A stretch of DNA of 64,000 nucleotides from Bacteroidales bacterium (GTDB taxonomy: Bacteria > Bacteroidota > Bacteroidia > Bacteroidales > F082). How positions within the stretch are numbered: the first letter of the stretch is position 1; each line of letters begins with the position of its first letter. A program made the translations under genes and the position numbers. Below the pieces are notes generated by a model. The model did no database searches and was not told where the DNA came from. It was given only the letters and a program-made list of their open reading frames with translations. The DNA is taken from positions 10,896 through 74,895 of the forward strand of contig JASBYY010000004.1 of NCBI GenBank assembly GCA_029983675.1, read 5' to 3'. Of this stretch, positions 50,685 through 60,035 are shown piece by piece.

Positions 50685-50692
50685 CAAAGGTA
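50685..50692 (-). promoter_or_regulatory. -7 box of the Crp-family gene
   Basis: The reverse strand reads TACCTTTG. Confidence 0.55.
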
Positions 50693-50724
50693 TGAAAATC
50701 CATGTTCTATGCATGACCAAGCAC

Positions 50725-50751
50725 AAAAAAAGCCGCCATTACTGACGGCTT
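50725..50751 (-). terminator. Terminator of the 132-residue lipoprotein gene
   Basis: On the reverse strand, AAGCCGTCA pairs with TGGCGGCTT and a T-run follows. Confidence 0.85.
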
Positions 50752-50772
50752 ACTTGTGTTGTGTAGTATCGA

Positions 50773-51171
50773 TTATTGTCCAAAAATGCTGTCAACCAAA
50801 TCAGTGGCGACATCATTGACGGAATCCATAATCATGTCAACTTCGTCTTCAACATTCTTGTTGCAACCAAGTTCTGCAGACTTCGCATCAGCTTTTTTGG
50901 AAAAATCATCAACCATCTCTTCAAACTTCGTCATTTCTTCAACTGTCATTTTCTCGTCCTCTGCTGCATAATTGCTATCATCAATACCTATTAAGAGGAG
51001 ATCAAGACCAAGCATGTTAAGATCTTCACAATTCGTTACGCTTTCCAATTTCTGTTGAACAGCTTCCAAAGCCAGTTTGGAAGCTTTGAACTGCTTTGAC
51101 TCTTTTGTTCCGCATGACACCAAAACAAAAAGCAATGCACCTGTTAAAACAAAAAGTAAACACTTTTTCAT
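50773..51171 (-). CDS. Small acidic lipoprotein
   Basis: A 132-residue lipoprotein (signal with lipobox VLVSC). The mature part is helical and acidic (EKMTVEEMTKFEEMVDDFSK). One Cys pair is possible (TNCEDLN and LGCNKN). No family recognised. Own promoter (51205-51212) and terminator. Confidence 0.78.
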   Translation of the reverse strand: MKKCLLFVLTGALLFVLVSCGTKESKQFKASKLALEAVQQKLESVTNCEDLNMLGLDLLLIGIDDSNYAAEDEKMTVEEMTKFEEMVDDFSKKADAKSAELGCNKNVEDEVDMIMDSVNDVATDLVDSIFGQ

Positions 51172-51204
51172 TGTACAATAAGTTAATTAAGTGATTATAA
51201 TGTA

Positions 51205-51212
51205 CAAAAGTA
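51205..51212 (-). promoter_or_regulatory. -7 box of the acidic lipoprotein gene
   Basis: The reverse strand reads TACTTTTG, about 33 bases before the start codon. Confidence 0.55.
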
Positions 51213-51317
51213 TATAAAAATCAGACTCCCAAACATTTTTTCTATTTTTTTCATCGTTTTTTTACCTTTTTGGATGAAAACCCAACCAGACTTCTATTTT
51301 GAAGACTACAAAATTCG

Positions 51318-51325
51318 TATTTTTG
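51318..51325 (+). promoter_or_regulatory. -7 box of dnaX
   Basis: TATTTTTG, 23 bases before ATG 51349. Confidence 0.6.
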
Positions 51326-51348
51326 TAGTTTGATTTATTGTGCACCCA

Positions 51349-53199
51349 ATGGAAAATTTCATCGTTTCTGCAAGAAAATACAGACCTGCCACCTTTGACA
51401 CGGTCGTCGGTCAAGAGTCGATCACTTCGACTTTGAAAAATGCCATTCGCAACAACACGTTGGCACAAGCCTTCCTGTTTTGCGGTCCACGCGGCGTTGG
51501 CAAGACCACCTGCGCCCGCATCATGGCCAAAACCGTGAACTGCCTGAACCGAACGGAGAATTTCGAAGCCTGCAACGAATGCGAGTCATGTAAGGCATTC
51601 AACAACAACGCTTCTTTCAACATATACGAACTGGATGCCGCCTCCAATAACTCCGTTGACGACATCCGCAATCTTGTCGAACAAGTCAGAATACCTCCGC
51701 AAATCGGGAAATATAAAGTGTATATCATCGACGAGGTGCACATGCTTTCAAAAGATGCTTTCAATGCTTTCTTGAAAACCCTTGAAGAGCCTCCGGCGTA
51801 TGCCAAGTTCATTCTTGCCACTACTGAAAAGCACAAAATCATCCCCACCATCCTATCGCGTTGTCAAATATTTGATTTCAAGCGAATTACCGTTGAAGAC
51901 ATTGCCAAACACCTCGCTTTTGTGGCTTCGCAAGAAGGCATATCCGCCGAACCCGAAGCATTGAACATCATTGCTCAGAAAGCAGACGGCGCCTTGCGCG
52001 ACGCTTTGTCAATCTTTGACCAGATGGTCAGTTTCTGCGGACAAAGCATCACCTATAAAGCCGTCATCGACAACCTCAATGTCCTCGACCACGACTATTA
52101 TTTCAAAGTGACGGACTATATTCTACATGCCGATACCGGCAATATGCTGCTGCTTTTGAATGATGTTATCAGCAAAGGATTTGAGCCACAGCATTTTATC
52201 TGCGGACTGGGAGAACATCTTCGTAATTTGCTGGTCAGCAAGGATGCTGACACGACCCAACTTCTTGAAGTGAGCGGACAACTGCGGCAACGCTATGAAG
52301 AACAGTCGAAATGCTGCACCATGCCTTTTTTAATCGATGCTTTGGCCATCAACAACCAAAGCGACCTCGATTATCGCGGTAGCAGCAACAAACGCTTACA
52401 CCTTGAAATCGCCCTGCTTAAAATGTGTGCGCTGACCAATACCGGTCTGCATACGGATGAACCTGTTCAAACCCCGCAGCGCTTACCCTCCAATCAGCCT
52501 GCCGATGTCAAAACCAAGCCCCAACCCGCTGTGCAACCGACAAAACAGCCTGCCCCCCCCCAGCCACATGCTATCCCTTCTGCCCCAGCAAACCAACCCT
52601 TGCCCCAAACACCCCATCCAACTCCCTCTACCTCTCCAAAAAACAAAGGAGAACCTCCACATACTCAGATTGAAACGCCTGCTCCTGTAAGCTCGATGAT
52701 TCAAGACAAAGCACCTTCGGTCATTGTCGATCAAAAACCCGAGGTGAAACGCCGTGGCATCCAAACAAGTGGTTTTTCCATCAATGCGGAAGAAGAATCA
52801 GAGAAACTATCCGAAGAAGATGAATCTACTTGGGATTTGCCCTTTACGCAAGAAGATCTTTTGAAATCATGGAACGATTTTGTGGGCAAATACCGCAGCA
52901 TATCGCCCAATTTTGCAGCAGGATTGGGAAAATACAAGCCCCGCTTGGAGGGCAATCATGAAATCCATTTTAGCGTGGACAACACATTGATTCAGGACGA
53001 CAGCGAAGGCATGGCTTCATTGAAAAACCATCTGAAACACGCCTTGCACAACAACCAGTTTATGCTGATTCCAGAAATAATGGATAAGCCAGCCGAAACA
53101 CAGGCCTACACCGACAAGGAAAAATTTGAAAAAATGTCAAAAGACTATCCCATACTCAACACGTTGCAAACCGAACTGAATCTGGAATGCGATTTGTAA
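51349..53199 (+). CDS. dnaX: DNA polymerase III subunit tau (gamma/tau)
   Basis: Clamp-loader ATPase of 616 residues from ATG 51349; a GTG three codons upstream at 51340 is the alternative. Walker A is GPRGVGKTT, the zinc site is C-NECESC, and the sensor region is DEVHMLSKDAFNA and LATTEKHKIIPTILSRC. After about residue 370 comes a Pro-rich linker (52480-52720), then a C-terminal region that should contact the polymerase (tau domain). A run of nine C at 52553-52561 lies in the linker. A one-base slip there in either direction meets a stop within about 45 codons (52671-52673 or near 52690), giving a gamma-like short product. Confidence 0.95.
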   Translation: MENFIVSARKYRPATFDTVVGQESITSTLKNAIRNNTLAQAFLFCGPRGVGKTTCARIMAKTVNCLNRTENFEACNECESCKAFNNNASFNIYELDAASNNSVDDIRNLVEQVRIPPQIGKYKVYIIDEVHMLSKDAFNAFLKTLEEPPAYAKFILATTEKHKIIPTILSRCQIFDFKRITVEDIAKHLAFVASQEGISAEPEALNIIAQKADGALRDALSIFDQMVSFCGQSITYKAVIDNLNVLDHDYYFKVTDYILHADTGNMLLLLNDVISKGFEPQHFICGLGEHLRNLLVSKDADTTQLLEVSGQLRQRYEEQSKCCTMPFLIDALAINNQSDLDYRGSSNKRLHLEIALLKMCALTNTGLHTDEPVQTPQRLPSNQPADVKTKPQPAVQPTKQPAPPQPHAIPSAPANQPLPQTPHPTPSTSPKNKGEPPHTQIETPAPVSSMIQDKAPSVIVDQKPEVKRRGIQTSGFSINAEEESEKLSEEDESTWDLPFTQEDLLKSWNDFVGKYRSISPNFAAGLGKYKPRLEGNHEIHFSVDNTLIQDDSEGMASLKNHLKHALHNNQFMLIPEIMDKPAETQAYTDKEKFEKMSKDYPILNTLQTELNLECDL

Positions 53200-53289
53200 T
53201 TTGTTCATTTCCAGTCAACAAACTGTACCTTTTCAAACCCATCACTGTTTATTATCGAAATTAAAATAAATAATTAAATACTTCAATAA

Positions 53290-55332
53290 ATGAAAACAAA
53301 GACTTTTGCAACCATGATTTTATTAGGCACAATTGCATGTGGATGCGCGGAAAAAAGCCGGGAAAGACCTGTAACCCTTCAACCCGCCATCGACACTACC
53401 AACATGGACTTGAGCATCAAGCCCGGCGATGACTTTTTCCGTTATGCAAACAACAAATGGTTGAAAAACACGCCTATCCCCGAAGAGTACACTACCTTTG
53501 GTGCTTTCACGGAGATTGACCAGCGCAACGAGGTCATCATTCAAGACATCATCAAGGAAGTGTCGAACTTGTCCGATGCGCCCCAAGGCAGTGTGGCACA
53601 AAAAATTCGCGACTTCTACAATACAGGCATGGACACTGTAGCCATTGACGAAAGAGGATACAGCGAACTGCTTCCGTACTTCGACACCATTGACAAACTT
53701 GGAAGCAAAGCCGACATCGCCGCATTGCTGGGACGTTTCCACGCCATGTCGTTTGGCGGATTGTTCAACGCTGGCCCAAGCCCCGATCCGAAACAAGCCG
53801 ATATGGTCATCATGCACTTATACCAAGGCGGATTGAGTTTGCCTGACCGAGATGACTACTTTGGTGATGATGAAAAGGGCGTCGAAATGCATCAGAAATA
53901 TCAGGAACACGTTGCCAACATGTTTCAACTTGTGGGTGTAGATGCTTCAATGGCGCATGCCAAAGCTGAAAAGATCTTTGCCTTTGAAAAACGTTTGGCT
54001 GAAAAATCGCTGACCCGTGTCGAACGCCGCGACCCTGACCGCACGTATCATAAAATGACCTTTGCCGAGTTGCAGCAGCTTTGTCCTGCATTTGACTGGA
54101 CGGCTTACTTTGCCCACGCCGAAGCACCGTCATTCGACAGCCTTAACGTAGGTATGCCCGATTTTGTGAGCGGCCTGAACCAAACCATTGCCGAAACCGA
54201 TCTGAACACCATCAAGGACTATCTGAAATGGAAGGTGCTCACAGGCAGCGCCTCACAACTCAGTTCCGACTTAGACACAGAGAACTTCAAGTTTTACGCC
54301 ACCTATCTCTACGGTCAGGAAAGCCAGCAGCCGCGTTGGCGCCGCATCCTCAATGCCACATCTGATTGTCTGGGCGAGGCCATCGGCCAACTTTACGTTG
54401 AAAAATGCTTCCCCGCCGAAGCCAAGGAAGGAATGGTGCAATTGGTCGCCAACCTGAAAACCGCTTTGGGCGGACGCATCAAGAACCTTGACTGGATGGC
54501 TGAACAAACCAAAGCACTCGCTTTGTCGAAACTCGAAAAAATCAATGTAAAGGTTGGTTATCCCGACAAATGGAAAGACTACACGGATTATGAAGTGGGC
54601 ACCACCTCCTACTTTGAGAACATCCGCAACGCCTGCCTCTTTGAAAATCGCAGAGAGATGGCCAAATTGGGCAAACCTGTAGATAAGGACGAGTGGTTTA
54701 TGACACCGCAAACCGTCAATGCCTACTATAGTCCCGAATACAACGAAATCGTCTTCCCTGCCGGCATTTTGCAGCCCCCGTTCTTCAACCAGCAGGCTGA
54801 CGACGCCGTGAATTACGGCGGAATCGGTGTTGTGATCGGACACGAAATGACCCACGGCTTTGACGACCAAGGACGCAAATATGATGAAAAAGGCAATCTG
54901 AACGATTGGTGGACGGAAGAAGACACCAAGCAATTCAGCCAGCGCACGCAGCGCCTCGTTGAGTTGTTCAACACCTTCCAAGTCCGTGGCCACAACATCA
55001 ATGGCGAACTCACTTTGGGAGAAAACATTGCCGACTTAGGAGGCCTGAACGTAGCTTGGGATGCCTACCAGCTTACCGAGGAAGCCGGTAACGACGTTTC
55101 CATTGACGGCTTCACCCCGGCACAACGTTTCTTTATCAGCTACGGCACCATTTGGCGCAACAACATCCGCGACAAAGCCCTCGAGCGCCGCATCAAAGAA
55201 GACGTGCACTCGCCCGCCGAAGCACGTGTAAACCGCACACTGTTCAGCATGCCGCACTTCTACGAGGCCTTTGAAATCGCCCCAGAAGACAAGCTGTATA
55301 TCGCTCCAGATGAAAGAGCGAATATCTGGTAA
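53290..55332 (+). CDS. M13 family metallopeptidase lipoprotein (neprilysin/PepO-like)
   Basis: A 680-residue zinc peptidase. Lipoprotein signal with CGC near residue 20. The N-terminal M13 lobe has SIKPGDDFFRYANNKWL. The zinc site is VIGHEMTHGFDDQG, the third ligand is in ENIADLGGLN, and VNAYYSPEYNEIVFPAGILQ is the substrate-binding block. It cleaves peptides at the cell envelope. Upstream promoter not obvious. Confidence 0.95.
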   Translation: MKTKTFATMILLGTIACGCAEKSRERPVTLQPAIDTTNMDLSIKPGDDFFRYANNKWLKNTPIPEEYTTFGAFTEIDQRNEVIIQDIIKEVSNLSDAPQGSVAQKIRDFYNTGMDTVAIDERGYSELLPYFDTIDKLGSKADIAALLGRFHAMSFGGLFNAGPSPDPKQADMVIMHLYQGGLSLPDRDDYFGDDEKGVEMHQKYQEHVANMFQLVGVDASMAHAKAEKIFAFEKRLAEKSLTRVERRDPDRTYHKMTFAELQQLCPAFDWTAYFAHAEAPSFDSLNVGMPDFVSGLNQTIAETDLNTIKDYLKWKVLTGSASQLSSDLDTENFKFYATYLYGQESQQPRWRRILNATSDCLGEAIGQLYVEKCFPAEAKEGMVQLVANLKTALGGRIKNLDWMAEQTKALALSKLEKINVKVGYPDKWKDYTDYEVGTTSYFENIRNACLFENRREMAKLGKPVDKDEWFMTPQTVNAYYSPEYNEIVFPAGILQPPFFNQQADDAVNYGGIGVVIGHEMTHGFDDQGRKYDEKGNLNDWWTEEDTKQFSQRTQRLVELFNTFQVRGHNINGELTLGENIADLGGLNVAWDAYQLTEEAGNDVSIDGFTPAQRFFISYGTIWRNNIRDKALERRIKEDVHSPAEARVNRTLFSMPHFYEAFEIAPEDKLYIAPDERANIW

Positions 55333-55364
55333 CAACATTCATTAATTCAATCAGTTACATATCA

Positions 55365-55952
55365 ATGTCATTGAAACGGTTCATCGGAAAAGCCGCCCTG
55401 AAACTAAAAGGCTGGAAGCGTGTCGGCACCCTGCCACCTGAAGCTAAAAAATGCGTGTGTATATATGCGCCGCACACTTCGGTAGAAGATTTCTTCATTG
55501 GATTATACTTCTATTGGGCAGAACAGATTCCTTTTAAAGTCATGATCAAGAAGGAGTTTTTCAAGACACCTATCATCAGATGGTGTCTGCTCCGCTTGGG
55601 CGGCATTCCTGTGGACCGAGGACATCAGAACCATCTGGTGGAAAAGATGGTCGAGATGTTTGAAAAAGAAGATACTGTTTGCCTGACCATCTGCCCTGAA
55701 GCGACAAGAAAAAAAGTCGATCGCTGGAAAAAAGGCTTCTATTACATTGCCGAAGGCGCCAAGGTCCCTATTATGATGGGATTCTGCGACTTCCAGAAGA
55801 AAATCTGTGGTTTCGGGCCTATGATACAGCCCTCAGGAGACTACGACAAAGACCTTGCCTTGATTTGGGACTTCTACAAAGATGTCAAAGCCAAGTTCCC
55901 CGATAAATTCAACCTTGATGAACAATACCGCACCCAAGAATCAGGAAATTGA
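55365..55952 (+). CDS. 1-acyl-glycerol-3-phosphate acyltransferase family (PlsC-like)
   Basis: A 195-residue acyltransferase with the HX4D motif in APHTSVEDFF, GGIPVDRG (motif II region) and TICPEATR (motif III). There is no clear membrane span, shorter than classical PlsC. It may acylate lysophosphatidate or an aminolipid. The CYTH gene starts inside its 3' end (35-base overlap). Confidence 0.85.
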   Translation: MSLKRFIGKAALKLKGWKRVGTLPPEAKKCVCIYAPHTSVEDFFIGLYFYWAEQIPFKVMIKKEFFKTPIIRWCLLRLGGIPVDRGHQNHLVEKMVEMFEKEDTVCLTICPEATRKKVDRWKKGFYYIAEGAKVPIMMGFCDFQKKICGFGPMIQPSGDYDKDLALIWDFYKDVKAKFPDKFNLDEQYRTQESGN

Positions 55953-56415
55953 ACGCAAATTCCTTGTCAACGATAATCGCTTTCTAAATGAATCCGTTTG
56001 CGCCTATGACATCGAACAAGGATACCTTTGCCTGCAACCGGAAAAAAACGTCCGCGTGCGTCTTAGCGACGACAAGGCGTTTCTTACCATCAAGGGAAAA
56101 CGCAAAGCCAACAGCCTGACCCGATTTGAATGGGAACGAGAAATCGACCCAGAAGATGCCCGGCAGCTGCTGCAACTTTGCGAAGACAATACCGTCAGAA
56201 AGACACGCCATATCATCCCCTGCGGCATACACAACTTCGAAGTAGATGTGTTTCACGGTGAAAATGAAGGTCTTATCGTTGCCGAAATCGAACTTGACCA
56301 TGAAAATGACAGCTTCGACCGCCCCGAATGGCTTGGCACCGAAGTAACCGAAGAGAAACGCTATTACAATGCATATTTGGCACAAAAACCCTACAAACAA
56401 TGGAATAGGCATTGA
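55918..56415 (+). CDS. CYTH domain phosphatase-like protein
   Basis: A 165-residue triphosphate tunnel protein. The signature EIERKFLV opens it (ExExK), then VRVRLSDDKAFLTIKG and FEWEREI, and the C-terminal EGLIVAEIELDHEND supplies acidic metal ligands. CYTH enzymes hydrolyse inorganic triphosphate or related compounds. ATG 55918 is used because the motif begins ten residues in; the reading frame overlaps the acyltransferase. Confidence 0.88.
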   Translation: MNNTAPKNQEIERKFLVNDNRFLNESVCAYDIEQGYLCLQPEKNVRVRLSDDKAFLTIKGKRKANSLTRFEWEREIDPEDARQLLQLCEDNTVRKTRHIIPCGIHNFEVDVFHGENEGLIVAEIELDHENDSFDRPEWLGTEVTEEKRYYNAYLAQKPYKQWNRH

Positions 56416-56468
56416 ATAGTTCCGTACAAGATTGGAAGAAACAACCATCTAATAAATTGATAATAAAA

Positions 56469-57935
56469 ATGATTGATCTTCAGACAAAAATACACGACAA
56501 ATTTACGTTGGAGTTCAAGGTCGGTTTTAGGACAAAAGCGACAAAAGAACAGGTTCTTTTCGACCGCAACGATTTTGTTTTGAATACGTGGATTTTTATT
56601 CCCAACAGTCTGGATGTCAATCCATCGACCTATAGCAAAGAACAGTTCTTCCGCGACATCAGGTCGGAGCTACGGCTGATCACGCCCCCCTATCCCCTGC
56701 ACCAGCTCGCCAACGACGATGAGTTGTTACCTTATGCATCGTTGCGGAATAGCATCAATGAATTGGCAACTTCAAACACACGCGCCGATGGTTTTTCACA
56801 TGCTGTAAAGATGTATTGTGCCATTGCCAAAAGTGCCTTTCGCGAAGCCTTTCTTCATGTTTCATCGTTAACAGACTCGGAGACATCGAGATGGGAAGCA
56901 CTGATTTTCCTTGACGATGCAGAGCATGTTCTTTTGCGGTACCGCCAGCTTCAGGCATCACTAATAGCATCGGCAGGACAGCAACTCATTGATTATTATC
57001 GTTATGGCGATGAGTTTTTGGGCAATGTATTCGAGCAATACGCCTTTCGTATTCTGAACACCTTGCCCACTTTAGATGGGGAATCGGGCGAACTAGTGCG
57101 GAAACGCTTCGTTAAAGCCCTTGCGAGTGAAAAGAAATACAAAAAGCAAAAAGGCTATCTTTGTGTAAACCCCGATGACACGAACCACAACAGCGATTTC
57201 GTGTATCATGCCAGTCTGCTCAAGAAATTTGTCGAGAGTGACTTGTTTTTGAAGGCCAACAAAATCAAGAATAGCTTTTTTGTCGAGCAAGTGCTTTTCG
57301 GTTTTGCAGCCATCATCGCCATGCTTTCCTCCACACTGCTCACTATCTACTTTCAGAACCAGTTCAACAGTTACGCCCTGCCGTTTTTGATTTCGGCTGT
57401 GTTGATTTATGCGCTCAAAGACAGGCTGAAAGATTGGATGAAGCTCTTGTTTTCCAACAGTACCTCCAACAAGTTTTATGACCATAAGACCTTTTTCCGC
57501 ATCAATGGAGAGAAAATCGGATGGAATAAAGACAGTTTCGGTTTCGTGCGACAGAACAGCATTATGTCAGAGGTGCAACGAATGCGGCATCGCTCTCCAT
57601 TGCAGGAAGTTGTGAATATGAAAGATGAAAAAGTCATTCTTTTCAGAAAACGGGTTTGGCTGTGGCGCAGCAAGCTGGCCAAAGCCAGTCCCTTTCCATT
57701 GCAAGGCATCAACGATATTATGCGATATAACATCACCGAATACATCCGCAAAATGGACGACCCGCACACTCCATTGTCATGCACGGTTGGAGAAGACAAT
57801 TTCGTTCCTGTTGTTGGAGAGAAACTCTACTACGTTTACTTCATCATGCAATATGCCTTTGAGGACCAAGAGGAATACAAGAGTGTCAAAGTCGCATGCA
57901 ACCGCAATGGAATCCAAGAAATATCGGTAATGTAA
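56469..57935 (+). CDS. Conserved hypothetical protein with two membrane helices
   Basis: A 488-residue protein I do not recognise. The first 280 residues are soluble. Residues about 280-335 contain two hydrophobic helices (VLFGFAAIIAMLSSTLLTIY and YALPFLISAVLIYALKD), and the last 150 residues are soluble and basic. It starts 53 bases after the CYTH gene and may be co-transcribed. It converges on the LytTR gene. Confidence 0.75.
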   Translation: MIDLQTKIHDKFTLEFKVGFRTKATKEQVLFDRNDFVLNTWIFIPNSLDVNPSTYSKEQFFRDIRSELRLITPPYPLHQLANDDELLPYASLRNSINELATSNTRADGFSHAVKMYCAIAKSAFREAFLHVSSLTDSETSRWEALIFLDDAEHVLLRYRQLQASLIASAGQQLIDYYRYGDEFLGNVFEQYAFRILNTLPTLDGESGELVRKRFVKALASEKKYKKQKGYLCVNPDDTNHNSDFVYHASLLKKFVESDLFLKANKIKNSFFVEQVLFGFAAIIAMLSSTLLTIYFQNQFNSYALPFLISAVLIYALKDRLKDWMKLLFSNSTSNKFYDHKTFFRINGEKIGWNKDSFGFVRQNSIMSEVQRMRHRSPLQEVVNMKDEKVILFRKRVWLWRSKLAKASPFPLQGINDIMRYNITEYIRKMDDPHTPLSCTVGEDNFVPVVGEKLYYVYFIMQYAFEDQEEYKSVKVACNRNGIQEISVM

Positions 57936-57961
57936 CTGATGTTGACGACATCAGGCTCTTC

Positions 57962-58846
57962 TCAAGACTGTTTCGATATTCTGCGGACAACCTTGTCGGC
58001 GTATGTTTTTGAAACCGGAATCGGGTCGATACCGTCTCGGTCGAAGTCGATGAAAAAGCCGTCCGTTTCGTTTTTCAACACCTTGACTTTCTGAATATTA
58101 ACGATATAGGAACGGTGACAACGCATCAACGGACCATTTTCTTTCAGCGTATCCTCGATGGACTGCAAACGACAACGCAGCATGTAGTTCGACAGCACCC
58201 CTTTTATAGTGTAATACACCTTTATATAATTGTCTTCAGACTTGATAAAATACAAGTTATCTAAACGCAGCGAAAGTTTCAGATGCCCGTTATTGTCCAT
58301 AATATTGATGATGTCCACATCTTTAGGCACCGTATCTCCATCGGAGGCGACAGCACTTGTATTGGTGAGTCTCAGCATCTTGCGTGCATCTCTGACCAAA
58401 AAAATCAAATCAGTGACTACAAAAGGAATACCAAGGGCAAATAGCGCTACAAAGATGCTTTTCAAAAATATGTAGATGGGTGTGTGATTAGATGACATAT
58501 TAAAAGAAACGGTAACTGCGGCATAGAACGAGCCAATGAGTACTATTTCCAGCAACAGCCATAGGCAGTAATAAACCATCGGAAAATGACGTCGTTTGTT
58601 GGCGGTGAAAACCATTAGCAGTCGGCTGCAAACAAGGATTAATGCTGCAACAACAATAAAAAAGGCCGTGAGCAAGGCGACCTGATTTCTTTCAATTCCA
58701 AACCAAGAAGTGTCGGAAAAAGGCGAATATACGGTAAGAAACAGCAAGGCAAACATAACCGAAAAAGCAACTTGTGTCACCATATTCGAACGTTCCACCA
58801 TGCATTCTGGAACTCCAATAAGTATTTTTTTGCGAAATTCTTTCAT
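57962..58846 (-). CDS. LytTR-domain membrane transcription regulator
   Basis: A 294-residue protein. Four membrane segments in residues about 20-165 (AFSVMFALLFLTVYSPF, VALLTAFFIVVAALILVCSRL, and two more) are followed by a LytTR DNA-binding domain (about 195-290; LDNLYFIKSEDNYIKVYY, LMRCHRSYIVNIQKV). Such membrane regulators sense envelope signals without a kinase. I chose ATG 58846 because the -7 box at 58889-58896 excludes starts further up. Three direct repeats overlap its promoter and could be its own operator. Confidence 0.88.
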   Translation of the reverse strand: MKEFRKKILIGVPECMVERSNMVTQVAFSVMFALLFLTVYSPFSDTSWFGIERNQVALLTAFFIVVAALILVCSRLLMVFTANKRRHFPMVYYCLWLLLEIVLIGSFYAAVTVSFNMSSNHTPIYIFLKSIFVALFALGIPFVVTDLIFLVRDARKMLRLTNTSAVASDGDTVPKDVDIINIMDNNGHLKLSLRLDNLYFIKSEDNYIKVYYTIKGVLSNYMLRCRLQSIEDTLKENGPLMRCHRSYIVNIQKVKVLKNETDGFFIDFDRDGIDPIPVSKTYADKVVRRISKQS

Positions 58847-58878
58847 GAAAACTTGTGTTTTACATCCCTTCTTCATTG

Positions 58879-58940
58879 ATTTTCGCCACAAAAATACGAA
58901 ATTTTCGCCACAAATACGGAATTTTGCCACAATACGTCTG
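58879..58940. promoter_or_regulatory. Three direct repeats, possible LytTR operator
   Basis: Copies at 58879-58900, 58901-58920 and 58921-58940 share ATTTT(C)GCCACAA and then ATACG. Spacings of 22 and 20 bases place them on the same helix face. LytTR regulators bind pairs of direct repeats about two turns apart. The first copy holds the promoter box of the LytTR gene; the third ends 40 bases before the fabH promoter box. Confidence 0.6.
58889..58896 (-). promoter_or_regulatory. -7 box of the LytTR gene
   Basis: The reverse strand reads TATTTTTG, inside the first direct repeat. Confidence 0.5.
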
Positions 58941-58979
58941 TGGCAACAACATTTTTCCAATCATACGGACACGAAGGAT

Positions 58980-58987
58980 TACTTTTG
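58980..58987 (+). promoter_or_regulatory. -7 box of the fabH-etfA operon
   Basis: TACTTTTG, 23 bases before ATG 59011. Confidence 0.6.
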
Positions 58988-59010
58988 CGAATCTTTTTTT
59001 AATCATAGGT

Positions 59011-59958
59011 ATGAAAATAATTGGAACAGGATGTTCACATCCCAGCAAAGTGGTCACGAATGATATGCTGAGCGATCTGGTCGATACCAGCAACGAATGG
59101 ATCATGACACGTACCGGTATCAGCGAACGTCGCGTGATATCGTCGGAAATGATGTTGGATCTCGCCGTCGAAGCCGCCCGCAATGCCTTGGACGATGCCG
59201 GCATTTCGGCTTCGGAACTTGACTTTATCATCGTAGCCAATGTAGTCAACGAATATGTTACACCTGCATTAAGTTGCATTCTTCAAGGCGCAATTGGCGC
59301 CACCTGCCCTTGTGTCGATTTAAACGGTGCCTGTGTCGGCTTCATTTATGGTCTCGACATGGCCGAAGCTTATTACAAGGCTGGCAAAGTGAAAAAAGTA
59401 CTCGTCGTTTGCGCCGAACAACCCTCGCGTATGCTGAGCTGGCAAGACCGTTCAGTATGCGTGCTGTTTGGTGACGGAGCGGGAGCCGCCGTACTTGCCG
59501 AGGGCGACAACATCAAAGCCACCCGCTTGACCGCATCGAGCAATTATGACAAGCTGTACCAGATGCATGAGCTTCAGCCCTCGCCTTTCAACACAAAGCC
59601 AAGCACCGATCTGCCACTCGTAATGCGGGGTCAGGATGTTTTCAAATTTGCTTCTAAGGCTTCGTATGCCGATTTGAGCGCCCTTTTGAAAGAAACAGGA
59701 AAGACGGCTGACGATGTCAGTCTGTTCTTGCTGCACCAAGCCAACATTCGCATTATTGAAAACATCGCCCACATCTTCAACCAAGACAAGGCGAAATTCC
59801 CGACAAACATTCAAAAATACGGCAATACATCTTCTGCCAGTCTACCCATTTTACTTGACGAGCTGAACCGCGAAGGCAAATTGCACCACGGCGACCTCCT
59901 CGCCCTCAGCGCTTTTGGAGCCGGGCTTGTTTCCGGGGCATGTCTGTTGGAATGGTAA
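59011..59958 (+). CDS. Beta-ketoacyl-ACP synthase III (FabH-like)
   Basis: A 315-residue thiolase-fold condensing enzyme. It opens MKIIGTGCSHPSKVVTND, with NEWIMTRTGISERR as in FabH. The active-site Cys is in DLNGACVGFIYGL, His in LLHQANIRI, and Asn in YGNTSSAS. It starts chains from an acyl-CoA and malonyl-ACP. ATG 59011 follows the promoter box. First gene of the lipid cluster. Confidence 0.92.
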   Translation: MKIIGTGCSHPSKVVTNDMLSDLVDTSNEWIMTRTGISERRVISSEMMLDLAVEAARNALDDAGISASELDFIIVANVVNEYVTPALSCILQGAIGATCPCVDLNGACVGFIYGLDMAEAYYKAGKVKKVLVVCAEQPSRMLSWQDRSVCVLFGDGAGAAVLAEGDNIKATRLTASSNYDKLYQMHELQPSPFNTKPSTDLPLVMRGQDVFKFASKASYADLSALLKETGKTADDVSLFLLHQANIRIIENIAHIFNQDKAKFPTNIQKYGNTSSASLPILLDELNREGKLHHGDLLALSAFGAGLVSGACLLEW

Positions 59959-60035
59959 TAATACAATAATAATCAAAAAAGCGTAATAGTCATGGGTCAT
60001 CACCCGCTATTCACCTATATAAATATATTGAAATC

